From an uncultured Caldilineaceae bacterium (GTDB lineage: Bacteria; Chloroflexota; Anaerolineae; Caldilineales; Caldilineaceae), in contig OY282381.1 in the NCBI GenBank assembly GCA_958295915.1, forward strand, positions 2,068,722 through 2,132,721: a stretch of 64,000 nucleotides of DNA, written 5' to 3'. Under the pieces are notes generated by a model, which was not told where the DNA came from, did no database searches, and worked only from the letters and a program-made list of their open reading frames with translations. Below are positions 43,035-51,604 of the stretch, one piece after another. The position numbers and the translations under genes were made by a program. The number at the start of each line of letters is the position of its first letter. Within the stretch, counting starts at the first letter, position 1.

Positions 43035-44285
43035 CTAAATGTAGTTATCCTCCGCAACTGTACGCACAATCGACGCTGCCAGTTCACAATCCTCCGGCTG
43101 ATACTTTTCGCAGAAGGACGACCAGCGAATAAAGTTTTGCAGAAACGCCTGGGCGCTTGGGCAATTGTCACCGCTGTAGGTATATGCGCGGGAGGCCGGC
43201 GGCATGGCATATTGATGGGTTTTGTTGCTGGCGCGTTTCTGCAGAAAGGCGCAGGCCGCTGGCATCAAGTAGTATCTACCCTGTCCCGCGCCAGGAATGC
43301 CGGCGGCGGCCAACTGCTGGGCGAACTCCTCCGGGCTACAGCGAAACGCGGCCGGCTCGATGCTGAACCCCGCCATCCAGCAGGAGTAGACATCCATATA
43401 ATCAGGAATGGAAAGGGGCGTGATCCCAGGGATCTCGGCCAGCAGTCCGCTCAACAGGCGGATCATGCGATCTCGCTGCTCTACCTGCGCCTGGATAATC
43501 TCCAGTTGGCCGAGGGTAATCGCCGCCGTGGCCTGGGGCATGCGATAGGCATAGCCAAGCGCGGAGTGGACCCGTCCGAAATGCGGCGCCATCTCGCCAC
43601 CGCGGCTGTGGCCGATAAAGCGCAGGGTCTCGGCCAACGCATCGTCATTCGTGACCACACAGCCCCCTGTATCTGAGCCTAAAGTCTTTTCGGAATCGAA
43701 TGAAAACCCCGCGGCCTGGGCCAGCGTGCCGGCCATGCGCCCCTTGTAGCGACCCAAAACCGCCTGGCAGACATCCTCGTAGACGAAGAGGCCATATTTG
43801 GCGGCCAGATCGTTGATCGGATCCATGTCACAGATGATGCCTGTCTTGTGAACCACCAGCGCCGCGCGCGTCCGCTGCGTGATACAGGCTTCGATGCTCC
43901 GGGCGCTGATGTTCACCGTGCCGGGTTCCGTGTCGGCAAATACAGGGATATAGTTTTCCAGACAAAGGCCCTGGATGGTGCCGAAATCCGTGATAGGGCT
44001 GACGATGATCTCATCGCCCGGTTCAAAAGGGAAGGCCGCGGCCAGAACGCCCAAAGCCGGCGTGCAGCCGGGCGTGGCAATACAGTGTTTGACGCCAAGC
44101 GCGTCGGCGAACGCCTTCTCAAAGCGTCCGATCATATCCACCGTGAGGCCGCTGTCCACGACCTCTTGCAGATAGGTGAGACAGTTCGGGCCCATCGTGC
44201 GGGGAAAGGGGGCCGGTAAGGCGCTCCGCGCCCCGGCAAGGCTGGCCGCGCCGTACGTAGCGCGTGTTCTCGGTGCAGTAGTCAT
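43035..44285 (-). CDS. DegT/DnrJ/EryC1/StrS-family PLP aminotransferase
   Basis: 416 residues from the ATG at 44285; no clear ribosome site, since repeat sequence lies upstream. PLP lysine K200 in FSFDSEKTLGSDTGG, with D171 and Q174 in YEDVCQA. IATPGCTPALGVLAAAF and PGDEIIVSPITDF are the N-terminal blocks. It is related to, but clearly different from, the DegT protein at 28374. The lack of a nearby nucleotide-sugar pathway argues against surface-sugar synthesis, and linkage to an importer argues for amino-sugar or aminocyclitol breakdown (inference). Confidence 0.92.
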   Translation of the reverse strand: MTTAPRTRATYGAASLAGARSALPAPFPRTMGPNCLTYLQEVVDSGLTVDMIGRFEKAFADALGVKHCIATPGCTPALGVLAAAFPFEPGDEIIVSPITDFGTIQGLCLENYIPVFADTEPGTVNISARSIEACITQRTRAALVVHKTGIICDMDPINDLAAKYGLFVYEDVCQAVLGRYKGRMAGTLAQAAGFSFDSEKTLGSDTGGCVVTNDDALAETLRFIGHSRGGEMAPHFGRVHSALGYAYRMPQATAAITLGQLEIIQAQVEQRDRMIRLLSGLLAEIPGITPLSIPDYMDVYSCWMAGFSIEPAAFRCSPEEFAQQLAAAGIPGAGQGRYYLMPAACAFLQKRASNKTHQYAMPPASRAYTYSGDNCPSAQAFLQNFIRWSSFCEKYQPEDCELAASIVRTVAEDNYI

Positions 44286-44300
44286 TCTGATTTTTTGTTT

Positions 44301-44329
44301 GTAGGGGCGGGTCTTGTGCCCGCCCTGGG
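44301..44329. repeat. Family C hairpin, long-stem variant
   Basis: GTAGGGGCGGGTCTTGTGCC then CGCCCTGGG: arms GGGCGGG and CCCGCCC around a TCTTGTG loop. Confidence 0.65.
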
Positions 44330-44344
44330 CCACCCCAAGGTTGT

Positions 44345-44368
44345 TTTGCGCGCCACTGTGGGGCGCGA
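44345..44368. repeat. Family B palindromic repeat
   Basis: CGCGCC, loop ACTGTGG in this strand, GGCGCG; between the permease stop and the DegT start, next to a family D fragment (44386-44408). Confidence 0.75.
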
Positions 44369-44408
44369 TGGTTGCTCCTACGGGAAACTGACCACTAGAA
44401 ACTGCAGT

Positions 44409-45302
44409 TTAACGTCCCGACAGGCCTGTCAGCAAGATCCCCTCCATGAAGTAGCGCTGAGCGGCAAAGAACAGGATCAACACCGGAATCAGTGTCAAGG
44501 TTGATCCGGCCATCAGGTAGTTCCACTGCGTAACCTGTTGGTCGCGAAAAAACTGTAAGCCCAGGGCCAGGGTGCGCATGTGGGGTTTATTCATATAGAT
44601 CAGCGGCCCCATGAAATCATTCCAGTGGGACAATACTGTGAAGACCGTAATCGCCGCCAAAGGGGCCTTGGAAAAGGGCAGTATGATCTCCCACCAGACG
44701 CGCAGGCTCGACGCGCCGTCGATATAGGCGGCCTCGTCGTAATCGTAGGGCAAAGTGAGGTAAAACTGGCGCAGCAGAAAGATGTAGAAAGCGCCTCCGC
44801 CAAAAAAGGAGGGCACAGTCAAGGGCAGAAATGTGTTCACCCAGCCCAAACGGGTAAATAGCACAAAGGTGGGGATCAGGGTGACGATACCCGGCAGCAT
44901 CATCGTAGAAAGCAACACGGCAAACAGAAATTCTCGCTCAGGAAAGCGGCGCCGGGCAAAACCAAAGGCCACCAGACTTGCCGACAACACCGTGCCAAAG
45001 GTAGCCAGCCCGGTCACGATCAGCGTATTACGCAGATAGAGGAAGAACGGAAACTTCTGAATCGCCACTACATAGTTCCACCAGACAATCGGGCGCGGCA
45101 TCAGTTGGGGTGGGTAGGCGAAGATCTGTTGCGGTTCCTTTAACGATGTGCTGAGCATCCACAGATTGGGGAAGAGCAACACCAAACAGACAGCGCTCAG
45201 AAAAAGATACAGCGCCACGCGCGCCGCCGTTATCATCGACAGCCGCGCGGCGTCTCTCCGCTGTCCGCCTGCGAGCCTAAGGGGAACACTTGTGTGCGTC
45301 AT
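44409..45302 (-). CDS. Carbohydrate ABC importer permease (CUT1, MalG-like)
   Basis: 297 residues. First helix VALYLFLSAVCLVLLFPNLW; EAA loop DEAAYIDGASSLRVWWEIILPFS; tail AQRYFMEGILLTGLSGR. It is the second permease of the importer whose binding protein is at 46320, with two bases between the permease genes. A cognate ATPase gene is absent. A family D repeat begins directly after its TAA. Confidence 0.94.
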   Translation of the reverse strand: MTHTSVPLRLAGGQRRDAARLSMITAARVALYLFLSAVCLVLLFPNLWMLSTSLKEPQQIFAYPPQLMPRPIVWWNYVVAIQKFPFFLYLRNTLIVTGLATFGTVLSASLVAFGFARRRFPEREFLFAVLLSTMMLPGIVTLIPTFVLFTRLGWVNTFLPLTVPSFFGGGAFYIFLLRQFYLTLPYDYDEAAYIDGASSLRVWWEIILPFSKAPLAAITVFTVLSHWNDFMGPLIYMNKPHMRTLALGLQFFRDQQVTQWNYLMAGSTLTLIPVLILFFAAQRYFMEGILLTGLSGR

Positions 45303-45304
45303 TG

Positions 45305-46231
45305 TTAGCGCTCCGCCTCATAGAAAACCCACAGGCGCGCCATGCGCAGTTGGGTGATGGTGAAGATGAGAATAATCACAAACAGTACCCAGGCCAGCGC
45401 CGATGCATATCCCATCTTGAAGAACCGAAAGGCATTGTTATACAGATACAGGACGTAGAACAGAGTTGAATTGGCCGGCCCGCCGGCCGTAATGATATAG
45501 GCGCCGGTGAAGACCTGAAAGGTGCCGATGATGCCCAGCACCAGATTGAAAAAGATCAGCGGCGTCATCATCGGCACGGTAATATGGCGGAAACGATACC
45601 AGAGGTTTGCGCCATCGATGCTGGCCGCTTCGTAAAGGACCCGGGGCACATTTTGCAGGCCGGCCAAAAAGATAATCACGCTGCCGCCGATGCCCCAAAA
45701 GCCCATAATCACGAAAATGAGCTTGGTGATCTTGGGATCAAAAAGCCAGTTGAAGGTGGGCAGGCCCACGGTTCTGAGCACGGCGTTCACCAGGCCATAA
45801 TCGCCCGAAAAGAGCATCCCCCAAGTCAAAGCGCTGGCCACCGCCGGCGTAATCACCGGCAGATAATAGAGGGTGCGATATAGGTTGATGCCGCGCACCT
45901 GCACGCTCAACAGCAAGGCCACCAGGAACGCCGCAAACAGGCTCAAAGGAACGGAGAGAAAGACAAAGTAGAAGGTGTTGTAAAGGCTGAGCCTGAACAG
46001 GCGGTCATCGCCGAAAATCCTGGTGTAGTTCGCCAACCCCAACCAATCCGCGCCGGAGAGTACCGAATACTTGGTGAAAGAAAAGATAACGGAGGCGAGC
46101 ATCGGGCCGATCGTGAAGATCAGAAACCCCAAAACCCAAGGCAGAATATACAGCCGCCCTTCCCACGCCTCTTTGCGCGCCAGAGGGCCTGGCCTGGTAG
46201 GGATTGTGTTGCGCGCCGCTCGGAGCGCCAT
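45305..46231 (-). CDS. Carbohydrate ABC importer permease (CUT1, MalF-like)
   Basis: 308 residues from the ATG at 46231 (MALRAARNTIP). Helix 1 is YILPWVLGFLIFTIGPMLAS, and the EAA loop VLYEAASIDGANLWYRFRHITVP. The first nine codons lie in GCGC-rich palindromic sequence (46207-46229), so the start was probably built from a repeat; the open frame extends 23 codons further through family C and D repeats and is not credible there. It pairs with the permease at 44409. Confidence 0.9.
   Translation of the reverse strand: MALRAARNTIPTRPGPLARKEAWEGRLYILPWVLGFLIFTIGPMLASVIFSFTKYSVLSGADWLGLANYTRIFGDDRLFRLSLYNTFYFVFLSVPLSLFAAFLVALLLSVQVRGINLYRTLYYLPVITPAVASALTWGMLFSGDYGLVNAVLRTVGLPTFNWLFDPKITKLIFVIMGFWGIGGSVIIFLAGLQNVPRVLYEAASIDGANLWYRFRHITVPMMTPLIFFNLVLGIIGTFQVFTGAYIITAGGPANSTLFYVLYLYNNAFRFFKMGYASALAWVLFVIILIFTITQLRMARLWVFYEAER
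46207..46229. repeat. Palindromic element at the permease start
   Basis: GCGCGCC, GCTCGGA, GCGCC: it resembles families A and B and overlaps the ATG and first codons of the permease gene on the minus strand. Confidence 0.5.
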
Positions 46232-46245
46232 GCAGATACTCCCAA

Positions 46246-46318
46246 CTGCAGTGACCAGTAACTGCACTGGGCAACCACAAGGGTTGCCCCTACTGACCAC
46301 TGGCTACTGATCACCGCA
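46246..46318. repeat. Family D repeat with a family C hairpin nested inside
   Basis: AGTGACCAGTAACTGCACTG is followed by the family C hairpin at 46269-46293 (GGGCAACC ... GGTTGCCC), then TGACCACTGGCTACTGATCA resumes family D. It occupies the binding-protein/permease junction. Confidence 0.7.
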
Positions 46319-46319
46319 G

Positions 46320-47651
46320 TTATGCGTTGACGAGGTCTGTCGATTCCTCGGCGAGCTGACCCAAAATCTCCTCGACCGGACGTGTCCCCAGCACCATCTC
46401 ATCCCAGGCCGCATCCCAGAAAGTGATCCATTCAGACTCTTTGGGGCTGGTGCTATAGGTGCGCAGGATCGGACGGATGGCTTCGTAGACCTCCGTATCT
46501 TCCCAACTGTAGACGGTAGCTGGCGCAACGCTCTTGATGGAGGGGAAGCGACCGCCGCCGATCTGAGCATAGATTCGGGCCGCGGCTTCCGAGAAGGAGC
46601 GCTCCTTATACCAGGCCCAGGCCGGATCGACATTGCCAGGGTTCTTGGAAAAATAGAAGGAGTTGAGCGCGGCCACAGAATACTGGCCACTCGGCCCTTT
46701 GGGGAAGGGCGCCATGCCGATGTCGAAAAGATCCGGCGCGCCGTCCTGAACGATATTGCGCGTGTACCACTGACCGGCCATGGTCGCCATGGAGCGGCCG
46801 TTGGTGAAGCTCAACGGCTGATCCGGGGTGCTGGCCCCGGGCAAAGGGGTCAGCCCATCGATGTAGAACTGTTGTATCCATTTCCAGAGGGCGATATTCT
46901 CCTCCGAGTCCATCAGGCTGGCTGAGAAGTCATCGCTCCACTGTTGCGTGCCCCAGGCCCAGGCCAACATCGCGTAGACCGAAACGCTGCGCGCCGACGA
47001 CATGCTGTAGCCGTAGATGGGAACACCGTCCTGTTCGCGGGTAAAGTCTTTGGCGAACTGGAGCCAGGCATCGTAGTCCCATTCGCCGCTTTCGTTCATC
47101 GCTTTGGGCGTGGTATAGCCGGCTTCGTTCACCGCTGTCAGGTTGTACCAGTGCAGCCAGCCACTGATGAACCAGGCCAAGCCATAGGTATCCCCCTCAA
47201 CCGTCTCCTTGGCGTAACCAAAGAAGTCATCGGCAGAGATGGTGGGATCGGCGTCGATCAGGTCGTCCAGTGGCCCGATAACGTCGTTTTCAATAAAGAG
47301 GGGCAACCATTGCCAGTAGCCGTAGATCACATCATATTTGGAGCCGCCAGCAATGGAGGTAAGCAGTTTTTCTGTGAACCCGGTCCAGGGCGCCTGTTCA
47401 CGCACCACCGCATAGTCCGGATACTTTTCGGTGAAATATTCGATAAACTCTTCATCCGCCACCACCCAAGCATCTGTGCCCGTCGGGTCGTAGTCGAAAA
47501 CATAGGCAACCACCTTTTCCCTATTCCCCGCCTGTGTTTCACCATCCATCGAATCCTGTGAAGCGACGGGGGCACAGGCGGCAAGTGTTAAACCTGTCCC
47601 GATCAAACCCGCATTGCGCATGAACTCCCGGCGACTCAGTTTTCTGTGCAT
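46320..47651 (-). CDS. Family 1 extracellular solute-binding lipoprotein (CUT1 importer)
   Basis: 443 residues from the ATG at 47651, with AAGGAGAC upstream; the frame before it is not supported. Twin-arginine lipoprotein signal SRREFMRNAGLIGTGLTLAAC, Cys at 26. SBP_bac_1 pattern: FIEYFTEKYPDYAVVREQAP, GSKYDVIYGYWQWLPLFIEN, and FTNGRSMATMAGQWYTRNI. A 14-base perfect palindrome of LacI-operator type lies 24 bases upstream, so expression is probably repressed by a LacI-family protein not found in the window. Confidence 0.93.
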   Translation of the reverse strand: MHRKLSRREFMRNAGLIGTGLTLAACAPVASQDSMDGETQAGNREKVVAYVFDYDPTGTDAWVVADEEFIEYFTEKYPDYAVVREQAPWTGFTEKLLTSIAGGSKYDVIYGYWQWLPLFIENDVIGPLDDLIDADPTISADDFFGYAKETVEGDTYGLAWFISGWLHWYNLTAVNEAGYTTPKAMNESGEWDYDAWLQFAKDFTREQDGVPIYGYSMSSARSVSVYAMLAWAWGTQQWSDDFSASLMDSEENIALWKWIQQFYIDGLTPLPGASTPDQPLSFTNGRSMATMAGQWYTRNIVQDGAPDLFDIGMAPFPKGPSGQYSVAALNSFYFSKNPGNVDPAWAWYKERSFSEAAARIYAQIGGGRFPSIKSVAPATVYSWEDTEVYEAIRPILRTYSTSPKESEWITFWDAAWDEMVLGTRPVEEILGQLAEESTDLVNA

Positions 47652-47674
47652 GTTGTCCTGTCTCCTTGTTAAAT

Positions 47675-47688
47675 GAGAAGCGCTTCTC
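47675..47688. promoter_or_regulatory. LacI-family-type operator palindrome
   Basis: GAGAAGCGCTTCTC is a perfect 14-bp palindrome with central CG, as in LacI/CcpA-type operators. It lies 24-37 bases upstream of the binding-protein ATG at 47651. Confidence 0.6.
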
Positions 47689-47862
47689 GAAAGTGACATA
47701 AAATTCAATTCCGAAGTGGACAGCTCTCAATTCGGAATTCTAAATTACGATGATATGCCCGTAAAGTGGATGTACCCATCATCAATTATTGCATCGACCT
47801 TTCATTCTCGCAAACTCTTACCCCACTTCGCCACATTGAGAACTGCTTAGCGATTCAGTCAT

Positions 47863-47891
47863 TTGACACAGTTGCCGGCATGTGTTGAAAT
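47863..47891 (+). promoter_or_regulatory. Putative promoter of the LplB/LplC/LplA-type operon
   Basis: TTGACA (47863-47868), 17-base spacer, TGAAAT (47886-47891). Confidence 0.45.
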
Positions 47892-47988
47892 GGCAAGGGT
47901 AGATCTTGTGCCCACCTTGTGCCCACCATGGGCAACCACAAATTCAATTACGAATCAAAGACCTCTTAATTCGTAATTCGTAATTACA

Positions 47989-48930
47989 ATGTCTGACTTA
48001 GTCAGCCACAGTAGCCGACGCAGCCACTTTCGGCAGGAGCTGAGACGGGCCTGGAAGTACCGTGAGCTTTACCTCCTGTTACTCCCTGCGCTCCTCTTTT
48101 TCGTAATCTTCCGCTACATCCCCATGGGCGGGCTGGTGATGGGTTTTCAAAACTTCTCGCCAGCCAGGGGATTCCTGGGCAGTCCTTGGGTGGGCTTTCA
48201 ACATTTCGAGACCCTTTTTGCCCTGCCCAAATTTCTGGAGGTCTTTCGCAATACAGTTATCATCAGCCTCTATAAGCTCTTCATCGGCTTTCCTATCCCC
48301 GTGATCTTTGCTTTACTGCTCAATGAAGTGCGGCGCCTGTTCTTTAAGCGCACGATTCAGACAGTGACCTATTTCCCGCATTTCCTGTCTTGGGTCGTTT
48401 ACGGCGGCATTATGGTGCTCTTCATTGGACCAGGTGGCGTTGTGCCGGAAGGGCTGGAGATGATCGGCTTTCAAATGCCAGCCCTGTTGGTCAACCCCCG
48501 CTACTTTCGCGCAATTCTGGTCATCACCAACATTATGAAGGAATTTGGCTGGGCCGCGATCGTCTACCTGGCCGCCATTGCCTCAATTGATCCGTCGATC
48601 TATGAAGCCGCGATGGTTGACGGGGCAAACCGGTTTCAGCAAGCGATGTACATCACACTGCCCGGCTTGCGCGGGGTGATGGGGATCGTCTTTATCCTCA
48701 GTATGGGCAGTATTTTGGAGGCCGGTTTTGAACAGGTCTTTGTGATGTACAATCCGGCGGTCTATTCTGTGGGCGATATTCTGGACACCTATATCTATCG
48801 GATTGGGCTGGTAGACGGCCGCTTTAGTTTGGCCACCGCGGTGGGCTTGTTTCGCTCCGCCATCGCCGCGGTGATGATCGTGTTAGCCAACCAGATTCTG
48901 AAACGCGCGGACCAACCGACGCTCTGGTAG
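47989..48930 (+). CDS. ABC importer permease (LplB/YtcP-group, CUT1)
   Basis: 313 residues. LplB hallmarks: ELYLLLLPALLFFVIFRYIPMGGLVMGFQNFSP, FFKRTIQTVTYFPHFLSWVV and the EAA loop SIYEAAMVDGANRFQQAMYI. The group handles complex oligosaccharides such as rhamnogalacturonan or xylan fragments. No Shine-Dalgarno precedes the ATG; the AATTCGTAATTAC repeat abuts the start directly, so translation may be weak or start differently. Here the two permeases come first and the binding protein last, the reverse of the other importers in the window. Confidence 0.92.
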   Translation: MSDLVSHSSRRSHFRQELRRAWKYRELYLLLLPALLFFVIFRYIPMGGLVMGFQNFSPARGFLGSPWVGFQHFETLFALPKFLEVFRNTVIISLYKLFIGFPIPVIFALLLNEVRRLFFKRTIQTVTYFPHFLSWVVYGGIMVLFIGPGGVVPEGLEMIGFQMPALLVNPRYFRAILVITNIMKEFGWAAIVYLAAIASIDPSIYEAAMVDGANRFQQAMYITLPGLRGVMGIVFILSMGSILEAGFEQVFVMYNPAVYSVGDILDTYIYRIGLVDGRFSLATAVGLFRSAIAAVMIVLANQILKRADQPTLW

Positions 48931-48939
48931 CGTAGATCT

Positions 48940-49863
48940 ATGAGCGCACGAATCGACACTACAGCGTACGCGCAACAACTACAGCCAACCAGGCAGTACA
49001 GCAATCGTCTGGCCGAAACCACCATCTATAGCGTGCTGTTGTTGCTTGGAATCATCAGTGTGCTGCCAATCTTGCACACAGTTAACGCTTCGCTGAGCAG
49101 CCCCGAAAAGGTAGCGCAAGCGGTGCTGCTGCTGTGGCCGCAAGATTTCACCTTAGACTCCTATATTTTCATCTTCAAAGGTGAAGCGCTGATACGTTCG
49201 TTTGGCGTCACCGTTTTTATTACGGTGGTGGGCACCGCCCTCAATCTTTTGGTTACGGCGGCAGCGGCCTATCCCCTCTCGCGCCAAGATCTACCCGGCC
49301 GCCGAAGTATTATGCTCTTCATTATGGTTACCTTTATTTTTCACGCCGGGATTGTGCCCGGCTTTATTCTGGTGCGTAGTTTGGGTCTGATCAATAGTCT
49401 GTGGGCGATGATCTGGCCGACCTTGGTCAATGTGTTTTATCTGATTCTGTTACGCAATTTCTTTGAAAACCTGCCGGATTCGGTCATCGAGTCGGCGCGT
49501 ATGGATGGAGCCAGCGAACTACGTATTCTATTTCAGATCGTGATCCCCATGTCGCTGCCGGCGATTGCGACGATGGGTCTGTTTTACGCCGTGTCCCATT
49601 GGAATGAGTTCTTTCGTGGCATCTTCTATATCTATGAGCCGGCAAAATGGCCGTTACAGGTGCTGCTGCGGTCTGTTGTGATCCAAGCCAATTTGAACGA
49701 GATCGGCTTCAGCAATCAGGATATGTACGGAAACGCGGCCGTCAGCCAGCTCACGATCCGGGCGGCTACAGTGATCGCTGCCATCGTCCCCATGGCGCTC
49801 CTTTATCCCTTTGTGCAACGTTTCTTCGTGCAGGGGATTGTGTTGGGCGCTGAGAAGGGTTAG
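48940..49863 (+). CDS. ABC importer permease (LplC/YtcP-like, CUT1)
   Basis: 307 residues. First helix TTIYSVLLLLGIISVLPILH; the LplC signature AQAVLLLWPQDFTLDSYIFIF (shown in part) and PAKWPLQVLLRSVVIQAN before the last helices; EAA loop ESARMDGASELRILFQIVIP. The tail QRFFVQGIVLGAEKG is characteristic of LplC proteins. It starts nine bases after the LplB-like stop. Confidence 0.93.
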   Translation: MSARIDTTAYAQQLQPTRQYSNRLAETTIYSVLLLLGIISVLPILHTVNASLSSPEKVAQAVLLLWPQDFTLDSYIFIFKGEALIRSFGVTVFITVVGTALNLLVTAAAAYPLSRQDLPGRRSIMLFIMVTFIFHAGIVPGFILVRSLGLINSLWAMIWPTLVNVFYLILLRNFFENLPDSVIESARMDGASELRILFQIVIPMSLPAIATMGLFYAVSHWNEFFRGIFYIYEPAKWPLQVLLRSVVIQANLNEIGFSNQDMYGNAAVSQLTIRAATVIAAIVPMALLYPFVQRFFVQGIVLGAEKG

Positions 49864-49959
49864 ACGTTAGCCGTGAAGAGAGGAGGTATCGTCATCAACA
49901 GAATATAGGTGGTTTGCAGATTCGCTTCACCGAACCAATAAACAGATCAGGAGGAATCT

Positions 49960-51555
49960 ATGAAACGCATTCTATCGAGTCTGGCGCTGATCGCCATTGG
50001 CGCTGTATTGCTGTCCGCCTGCGCGGGTGCGCCGGCAGTGAGCACGGACAGTGAGGAAGCAGAGGATGTCACGGTTGTCTATCTGGGCATCGGCGATAGC
50101 TGGGTGGCCGATAACGAGTGGGTGCCCCTCATCGAAGCGGGGGCCGACGTGCAGATGGAGTATCGCATGGTGCCTAACCCTGAGTATGAGGAAAAACGCA
50201 ATGTGCTGATGGCCGCCGGCGATTATCCCGACGTTATACGCCTCAACCCCAATTCGCGGCAGTTCAAACAGTATCTCAACGACGGTTTGTTAATTCCTAT
50301 TGACGAATACTTGGCGCGTTATCCGGCCGTCCGCGATGCTTTCCCAGCCGAAATTTGGGAGAATAACCGTCAGGCCGACGGGAAGATCTACCATATCCCC
50401 AGAATCACAGGGAACCTGCCGCGCTGTCTGCACTATCGCACCGACTGGCTGGCAAAATTGGGGATGGATGAACCAACCACCCTGGCTGAATTCCGTACTT
50501 TCCTGGAACGGATTCGTGATGAAGATCCCGGTAATATCGGCGACCCGCTGATCCCCTTCGTGCCCAACCGTCTGGACAGCGTTACCTGGTCGATGGAACC
50601 CTTTTTGAGCGCTTTTGGCGTCGATCATCTGGCCTGGACGCCGTCAGCGGATGACCCCAGCCAACTTGTGTTCGCCAATACACTGCCCGCCCTGAAAGAG
50701 GGGCTACAGTGGGTCAGAGAGCTGTATGCCGACGGTCTGATGGACCCCACCTTTATGGTCGCCACCGATCGCGGTCTGTTCAAATTCTACGCCGGCAATG
50801 TCGGCGTCACCACCGACTGGCCGCGCTTCAAACATTTCCGTCTGGAAGCCATCCAAAATGCCTATCCCGACGCCAATGCCGACACAGGGTACATCTGTAG
50901 CCTCACCGGCCCGACCGGCATCCAGAGTGGCCCCATGGTCGTGCCCAACAGTCAGAGCAATGGCACAGCCCTGACCATCGCCGCCACACCGGCCGAAGCA
51001 GACGCCTTCTTCCGCGTGGTCAACTGGCAATATACCGAAGGCTGGGATTTGATGACAGTGGGCGTCGAGGGAATCACCTACGATCTGGTTGATGGCATTC
51101 CCGTTACGCGTGGCCGCGATGCGATCTTGAACGACAACCCCCAATACGACCTGTACTCGCGTGACTATCTGTTCAAGAATGAACCGCCCGCCTACTTCGA
51201 TTATCGGCGCGATAACGTGAAATGGGTCGATGTCCCCGACGACATGATGCGCTATGTGCAGGGCGTCTTGAAAGATGCGCTGGAAGAAAAACGGCATATC
51301 AACTATCTGGTCGATCGCGATGATGCCGCCATCTTGGACAACCTGAAAGCGCTGGAAGAGTTGGCCAATGAATTCGCTGCCAAGGTCGTCTTGAATCCGG
51401 ATCTGGATATCGAGACGGAGTGGGAGAGCTATCTGGCTGCGTTGGAGGCAAATAACCTGGCTGCGGTGACCGAGGCCATCAATCGCCTCAACGATATCGA
51501 AACCATCAACACGATGGCCGCGGCCATCACCAGCCCGGATGATATGCCGAGGTAA
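49960..51555 (+). CDS. Extracellular solute-binding lipoprotein (LplA-type)
   Basis: 531 residues; AGGAGGAATCT before the ATG. A Sec-type lipoprotein signal LALIAIGAVLLSAC (Cys 21) replaces the twin-arginine signal used by the other six binding proteins. LplA-like traits: AAGDYPDVIRL, KIYHIPRITGN, and WVRELYADGLMDPTFM. The C-terminal half is longer than in short sugar-binding proteins. It is last in its importer operon, and a 12-bp hairpin follows. Confidence 0.92.
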   Translation: MKRILSSLALIAIGAVLLSACAGAPAVSTDSEEAEDVTVVYLGIGDSWVADNEWVPLIEAGADVQMEYRMVPNPEYEEKRNVLMAAGDYPDVIRLNPNSRQFKQYLNDGLLIPIDEYLARYPAVRDAFPAEIWENNRQADGKIYHIPRITGNLPRCLHYRTDWLAKLGMDEPTTLAEFRTFLERIRDEDPGNIGDPLIPFVPNRLDSVTWSMEPFLSAFGVDHLAWTPSADDPSQLVFANTLPALKEGLQWVRELYADGLMDPTFMVATDRGLFKFYAGNVGVTTDWPRFKHFRLEAIQNAYPDANADTGYICSLTGPTGIQSGPMVVPNSQSNGTALTIAATPAEADAFFRVVNWQYTEGWDLMTVGVEGITYDLVDGIPVTRGRDAILNDNPQYDLYSRDYLFKNEPPAYFDYRRDNVKWVDVPDDMMRYVQGVLKDALEEKRHINYLVDRDDAAILDNLKALEELANEFAAKVVLNPDLDIETEWESYLAALEANNLAAVTEAINRLNDIETINTMAAAITSPDDMPR

Positions 51556-51559
51556 ATTA

Positions 51560-51586
51560 GTGATTGGGGAAGATTTCCCCAATCAC
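51560..51586 (+). terminator. 12-bp hairpin after the LplA-type gene
   Basis: GTGATTGGGGAA and TTCCCCAATCAC pair perfectly around GAT, four bases after the TAA. No U-tract follows, and the FAD oxidoreductase starts 18 bases later. Confidence 0.65.
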
Positions 51587-51604
51587 CACTCTGCATTCTG
51601 AAAA

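Larger units (their letters stand above)
47652..47988. other. Divergent regulatory region
   Basis: 337 bases between two importer operons: operator palindrome (47675-47688), AT-rich repeats of AATTCGTAATT type (about 47700-47745 and 47940-47988), a promoter (47863-47891) and part of a family C unit (47918-47945). No gene is seen. Confidence 0.6.

Noticed and set aside
44345-44368. Family B palindromes as integron attC sites
   Set aside because: The stem is only 6 bp with a fixed 7-base loop, there are no R and L box pairs with extrahelical bases, and no integrase gene is present.
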